Notes under the pieces: model-generated
What the model saw: only the letters and a program-made list of their open reading frames with translations
Databases searched by the model: none
What the model was told of the DNA's origin: nothing
Translations under genes and position numbers: made by a program
Assembly (NCBI GenBank): GCA_947595555.1
Contig: CANQES010000025.1
Location: 1 to 16,736 of the forward strand
Direction of reading: 5' to 3'
Source of the DNA: an uncultured Clostridia bacterium
Lineage (GTDB): Bacteria; Bacillota; Clostridia; TANB77; CAG-508
Length of the DNA: 16,736 nucleotides
Part shown: one piece after another, positions 14,115-16,736 of the stretch
How positions within the stretch are numbered: the first letter of the stretch is position 1
Layout of the letters: every line of letters starts with the position of its first letter

Positions 14115-14152
14115 AAATCCTTCTAATAAAATGAATTAGGAGGATTTTTTTT
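14113..14152 (+). terminator. Terminator-like hairpin containing the ribosome binding site of the PBP gene
   Basis: A 15-bp stem (14113-14127 with 14135-14149, AAAAATCCTTCTAAT/ATTAGGAGGATTTTT, one G-U pair) with a seven-base loop is followed by a T run to 14152. It overlaps the ftsL stop codon. The only ribosome binding site of the next gene, AGGAGG (14138-14143), is inside the right arm, and the ATG at 14153 follows the T run directly. The structure would be expected both to end most transcripts and to hide the ribosome binding site in transcripts that pass through. Confidence 0.8.
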
Positions 14153-16159
14153 ATGATGACATTAAAACTTTCAGGAAAGAAAAAAATGAGAAACACCCTT
14201 TTTATAACTTTTTTTATTATTAGTTGTTTAATTGGCAGAATAGGGTATATCCAATTAATACAGGGAGAAAAGTTATCAAGTATGGCTTATCAACAACAAA
14301 CTTTAGATAGGGGTATTAATCCAAAGAGAGGTACAATATATGATAGTACGGGAAAAAATATATTGGCAGTAAGCAGTACAGTAGAAACTGTTACTGTAAA
14401 TCCAGGAAATATTGCAAAGGAGAATAAAGAAAAAGTGGCCAAAATATTGTCAGACATATTTGAATTAGACTATGAAAAAACATTAAAAAAAGTTAGTAAA
14501 AGAAGTTCTATTGAAACAATAAGTAAAAAAGTAGATAAAGAAAAAACAGACCAATTAAGGATATGGATGGAACAAAATGGGATTTCATCAGGAATAAACA
14601 TCGATGAAGATACCAAAAGATATTATCCATATAATACGCTTGCTTCTCAAATTATTGGCTTTTGTGGAAGTGACAATCAAGGATTAGATGGCGTTGAAGC
14701 AAAATATGATGAAAAATTAAAAGGAACAAAAGGTGCTATTCAACGACATACTGATGCTAAGGGAGGAGATATAGGTGAAGAGGGAGAAAATTATGTGTCA
14801 GCTATTGATGGAAATGATTTAGTACTTACTATTGATTTAAGTGTACAGTCCATAGTAGAAAAATATTTAGAAGAAGCATGTATTGACAATCTTTGTACAG
14901 ATGGTGGAAATGTAGTTGTTATGAATCCAAAAAACGGTGATATTCTAGCTATGGCGACATATCCTAATTATAATTTAAATTCTCCTTATGACGCATATAC
15001 AGAAGAATTAAAACAAGCATGGGATAATATGGAGCAATCAGAAAAAACAAAAAATTTGCAAGCAGTATGGAGAAATAAAGCTATTGCAGATACATACGAA
15101 CCTGGTTCGGTATTTAAATTGATAACGGCTTCAGCGGCAATTGAGGAGGGGCTTGTAACTGACATTGATAAACAAGGACAATTTTCTTGTACAGGTGGAA
15201 TTGAAGTGGCAGGAGTTAGAATTAAATGTTGGAGATATTATAGACCTCATGGTTCTGAAAGTTTGCGAATGGGTTTAATGAATTCTTGTAATCCTGTTTT
15301 TATAGGATTAGGTCAACAATTAGGTGTGCAAAAATATTATAGTTATTTAAAAAAATTTAGATTATTAAATAAAACAGAAGTTGATTTACCAGGAGAGGCT
15401 AATAGCATTTTTTTAGCTGAAAATAAAGCAGGTCCAGTAGAATTAGCAACTATTAGTTTTGGACAGAGATTTGAAATTACTCCAATTCAATTAGTAACAG
15501 CTGTATCTAGTATTGCTAATGGTGGAACTAGTGTACAACCTAGAATTGTGAAACAAATTATTAATAGTGAAACTGGTGAGGTAGAAGATGTCCAAATTAA
15601 ATCAAATGGAAGGGTTATTTCAAAAGAGACTTCTGATAAAGTGCTTAGTATGATGGAATCAGTTGTATCAGAAGGAACTGGAAAAAATGCTAAAGTAGCA
15701 GGATATCGAATCGGGGGAAAGACAGGTACTTCAGAGGATGGTGTTAATACTAATAAGTATGTAACTTCTTTTTGTGGAGTAGCACCTATTGAAGATCCGC
15801 AAGTAGTGGTTTTGGTTACTTTATATAATCCAACTGGAGAAGGTGGACACCAAGGAGGTGGTGTGGCAGCCCCAGTAGGAGGTCAGATATTTAGTGAGAT
15901 TTTACCTTATTTAGAGGTTAATCAAGGAAATGCTGAAGAGATAGAGGTTGTAGAAGAAGTAAGTGTGCCAAATATAGTTGGATTATCAATAAAAGAAGCA
16001 GAAAAAATATTAAAAGAAATAGGTTTAGAATTAAGTATTGATGGAATTACAGAAGAAAATAAAGAAACATTAGATAAAGAAAATACAATAATTAAAGAAC
16101 AAACTCCAATTGAAGGTATTAAGATAAATAAAGGTAATAAAATTTTTGTAAATTATTAA
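14153..16159 (+). CDS. Class B penicillin-binding protein, SpoVD/PBP2B-like, with C-terminal PASTA domain
   Basis: A membrane-anchored peptidoglycan transpeptidase that crosslinks septal or spore-cortex wall. The 668-residue protein has a short basic cytoplasmic end, one membrane anchor (about 15-33), and a PBP dimerisation domain (about 45-205, with RGTIYDSTGKNILA). A transpeptidase domain follows (about 245-585) with all three active-site motifs: SVFK with the nucleophile Ser319, SCN (378-380), and KTG (523-525). A single PASTA domain (about 604-668, VPNIVGLSIKEAEKILKEIG) ends it. Position after ftsL fits PBP2B (ftsI) or the sporulation homologue SpoVD, and the sequence alone does not separate the two. 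ATG 14153 is nine bases from AGGAGG; ATG 14156 is also possible. No murE or mraY follows, which is unusual for this cluster. Confidence 0.93.
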   Translation: MMTLKLSGKKKMRNTLFITFFIISCLIGRIGYIQLIQGEKLSSMAYQQQTLDRGINPKRGTIYDSTGKNILAVSSTVETVTVNPGNIAKENKEKVAKILSDIFELDYEKTLKKVSKRSSIETISKKVDKEKTDQLRIWMEQNGISSGINIDEDTKRYYPYNTLASQIIGFCGSDNQGLDGVEAKYDEKLKGTKGAIQRHTDAKGGDIGEEGENYVSAIDGNDLVLTIDLSVQSIVEKYLEEACIDNLCTDGGNVVVMNPKNGDILAMATYPNYNLNSPYDAYTEELKQAWDNMEQSEKTKNLQAVWRNKAIADTYEPGSVFKLITASAAIEEGLVTDIDKQGQFSCTGGIEVAGVRIKCWRYYRPHGSESLRMGLMNSCNPVFIGLGQQLGVQKYYSYLKKFRLLNKTEVDLPGEANSIFLAENKAGPVELATISFGQRFEITPIQLVTAVSSIANGGTSVQPRIVKQIINSETGEVEDVQIKSNGRVISKETSDKVLSMMESVVSEGTGKNAKVAGYRIGGKTGTSEDGVNTNKYVTSFCGVAPIEDPQVVVLVTLYNPTGEGGHQGGGVAAPVGGQIFSEILPYLEVNQGNAEEIEVVEEVSVPNIVGLSIKEAEKILKEIGLELSIDGITEENKETLDKENTIIKEQTPIEGIKINKGNKIFVNY

Positions 16160-16164
16160 AATTT

Positions 16165-16235
16165 AGAGGTGTATATATTTGAAAAAACAAAGTGAAAGAT
16201 TTGCAATAATTTTGCAAATCTTTCACTTTGACTGA
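16165..16235 (+). other. Orphan ribosome binding site and 18-codon open frame after the PBP gene
   Basis: AGAGGTG (16165-16171) sits seven bases before a TTG at 16179 that opens an 18-codon frame (LKKQSERFAIILQIFHFD) ending in TGA at 16233-16235. The layout matches the ribosome binding sites and TTG starts used by mraZ and rsmH. The frame runs straight into the palindrome at 16188-16230, which makes a functional peptide unlikely. It may be the relict start of the next dcw gene. A small leader peptide is a weaker alternative. Confidence 0.3.
16180..16230 (-). terminator. 19-bp perfect palindrome, intrinsic terminator best read on the minus strand
   Basis: The arms 16188-16206 and 16212-16230 are perfectly complementary over 19 bases with a five-base loop. 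On the minus strand the stem is followed directly by a run of six Ts (complement of 16182-16187), the form of an intrinsic terminator for transcripts coming from the right. On the plus strand no T run follows, though a stem this long may still slow polymerase or protect the 3' end of the PBP message. Confidence 0.7.
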
Positions 16236-16244
16236 AAAATAATA

Positions 16245-16273
16245 TTGACAAATTTAAAAGTTTTCACTATAAT
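16245..16273 (+). promoter_or_regulatory. Perfect-consensus SigA promoter of the ATPase gene
   Basis: TTGACA (16245-16250) and TATAAT (16268-16273), both perfect, are separated by exactly 17 bases. Transcription would start near 16280, right at the ribosome binding site (GAGGTG, 16281-16286), leaving almost no leader. Confidence 0.85.
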
Positions 16274-16293
16274 ATAGTTAGAGGTGAAAAGAT

Positions 16294-16736
16294 ATGATTT
16301 ATAGAGAACATTATATTTCCCAAGTTCGAGAATTTTATGATTCTGATTTGATAAAAATAATAACTGGAATACGACGTTCCGGGAAATCAATTATTTTGGA
16401 ACAAATAAAGGATGAGATAAACAAAAAAACTGAAAATATAATTAGTTTGAATTTTGAAGATAAGCGTGTAAGTAGTAATATTTTAGACGCAAAAAGCTTA
16501 ATTGAATATGTGGAAAGTAATAGAAAAAAAGGAAAATGTTATATTTTTCTCGATGAAATTCAAATATTAGATGGATGGCAAGAAGCATGTAAAACATTAA
16601 GATTAGATAATAATTCAGTATTTATTACTGGTTCAAACTCGAAATTATTATCTAAAGAATTTACAAAGGAATTAAGTGGAAGATATGTATCTTTTAGAGT
16701 AAGACCATTTGTATATAAAGAAATTATGGAATATAC
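16294..16736 (+). CDS. AAA_14/DUF4143-type ATP-binding protein (partial, cut by window end)
   Basis: The first 147 residues of a P-loop ATPase. It begins MIYREHYISQVREFYDSDLI and has Walker A GIRRSGKS (25-32), a Walker B-like strand CYIFLDEIQ (82-90), and a sensor-like strand VFITGSNSKLLS. The conserved SGRYVSFRVRPF segment is the pattern of AAA_14 proteins, which normally continue into a C-terminal DUF4143 domain, for a total near 400 residues. Their cellular role is poorly defined; they occur mostly as single, variable genes. The ATG at 16294 lies seven bases after GAGGTG. It has its own perfect promoter and so is independent of the division genes it follows, where murE or mraY would be expected. 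The 3' end lies beyond the window. Confidence 0.9.
   Translation, partial: MIYREHYISQVREFYDSDLIKIITGIRRSGKSIILEQIKDEINKKTENIISLNFEDKRVSSNILDAKSLIEYVESNRKKGKCYIFLDEIQILDGWQEACKTLRLDNNSVFITGSNSKLLSKEFTKELSGRYVSFRVRPFVYKEIMEY

Noticed and set aside
1..16736. tRNA or rRNA genes
   Set aside because: I found no GGTTCGA-type T-loop with an acceptor stem and no rRNA-like conserved stretch in the intergenic regions.

Overview
The window looks like chromosome of an AT-rich, low-GC Gram-positive bacterium, most likely a member of the Clostridia. The evidence is strong AGGAGG-type ribosome binding sites, TTGACA/TATAAT promoters with 17-base spacers, and three gene neighbourhoods typical of Firmicutes. 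These are pheS-pheT, ylxM-ffh-rpsP-khpA-rimM-trmD-rplS, and mraZ-rsmH-ftsL-PBP with a C-terminal PASTA domain. The species cannot be named from this sequence.

Layout. (1) 1-3200 is an accessory island that is visibly richer in A+T than the rest. It holds a predicted type II restriction-modification system: a gamma-type N6-adenine methyltransferase on the plus strand, converging on a controller (C) protein gene and a putative endonuclease gene on the minus strand. A tandem C-box with a promoter woven into it lies upstream of the C gene. Divergent from the C gene is a small unrecognised gene, followed by a coding-like tail in another frame, so it is probably a decayed or truncated gene. (2) 3247-6855 is pheS-pheT, both subunits of phenylalanyl-tRNA synthetase, with its own promoter. 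(3) 6854-7083 is an intergenic element with 34-bp perfect inverted repeats, MITE-like and possibly also the pheT terminator. (4) 7096-11387 is a translation and secretion cluster: SRP (ylxM, ffh), ribosomal proteins S16 and L19, KhpA, the S16-linked 30S maturation factor RimM, and the tRNA m1G37 methylase TrmD. It ends in a clear intrinsic terminator. L19 carries an unusual acidic tail of about 84 residues. (5) 11369-11746 is an XRE-type regulator on the minus strand. (6) 11913-16159 is the start of the division and cell-wall (dcw) cluster. It has a textbook MraZ operator at the mraZ promoter, a repeat-rich spacer before rsmH, ftsL, and a SpoVD/PBP2B-like transpeptidase whose ribosome binding site is buried in a terminator-like hairpin. 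(7) After this gene there is no murE or mraY. Instead there is an orphan ribosome binding site, a 19-bp perfect palindrome, and a new transcription unit for an AAA_14/DUF4143-type ATPase cut off by the window end.

The core genes are ordinary. The items most worth a second look are the controller-regulated R-M system with its divergent decayed neighbour, the long inverted-repeat element after pheT, the repeats and hairpins in the mraZ-rsmH spacer, the terminator/RBS hairpin between ftsL and the PBP gene, and the acidic extension of L19. I did not see a clearly new multi-gene system.
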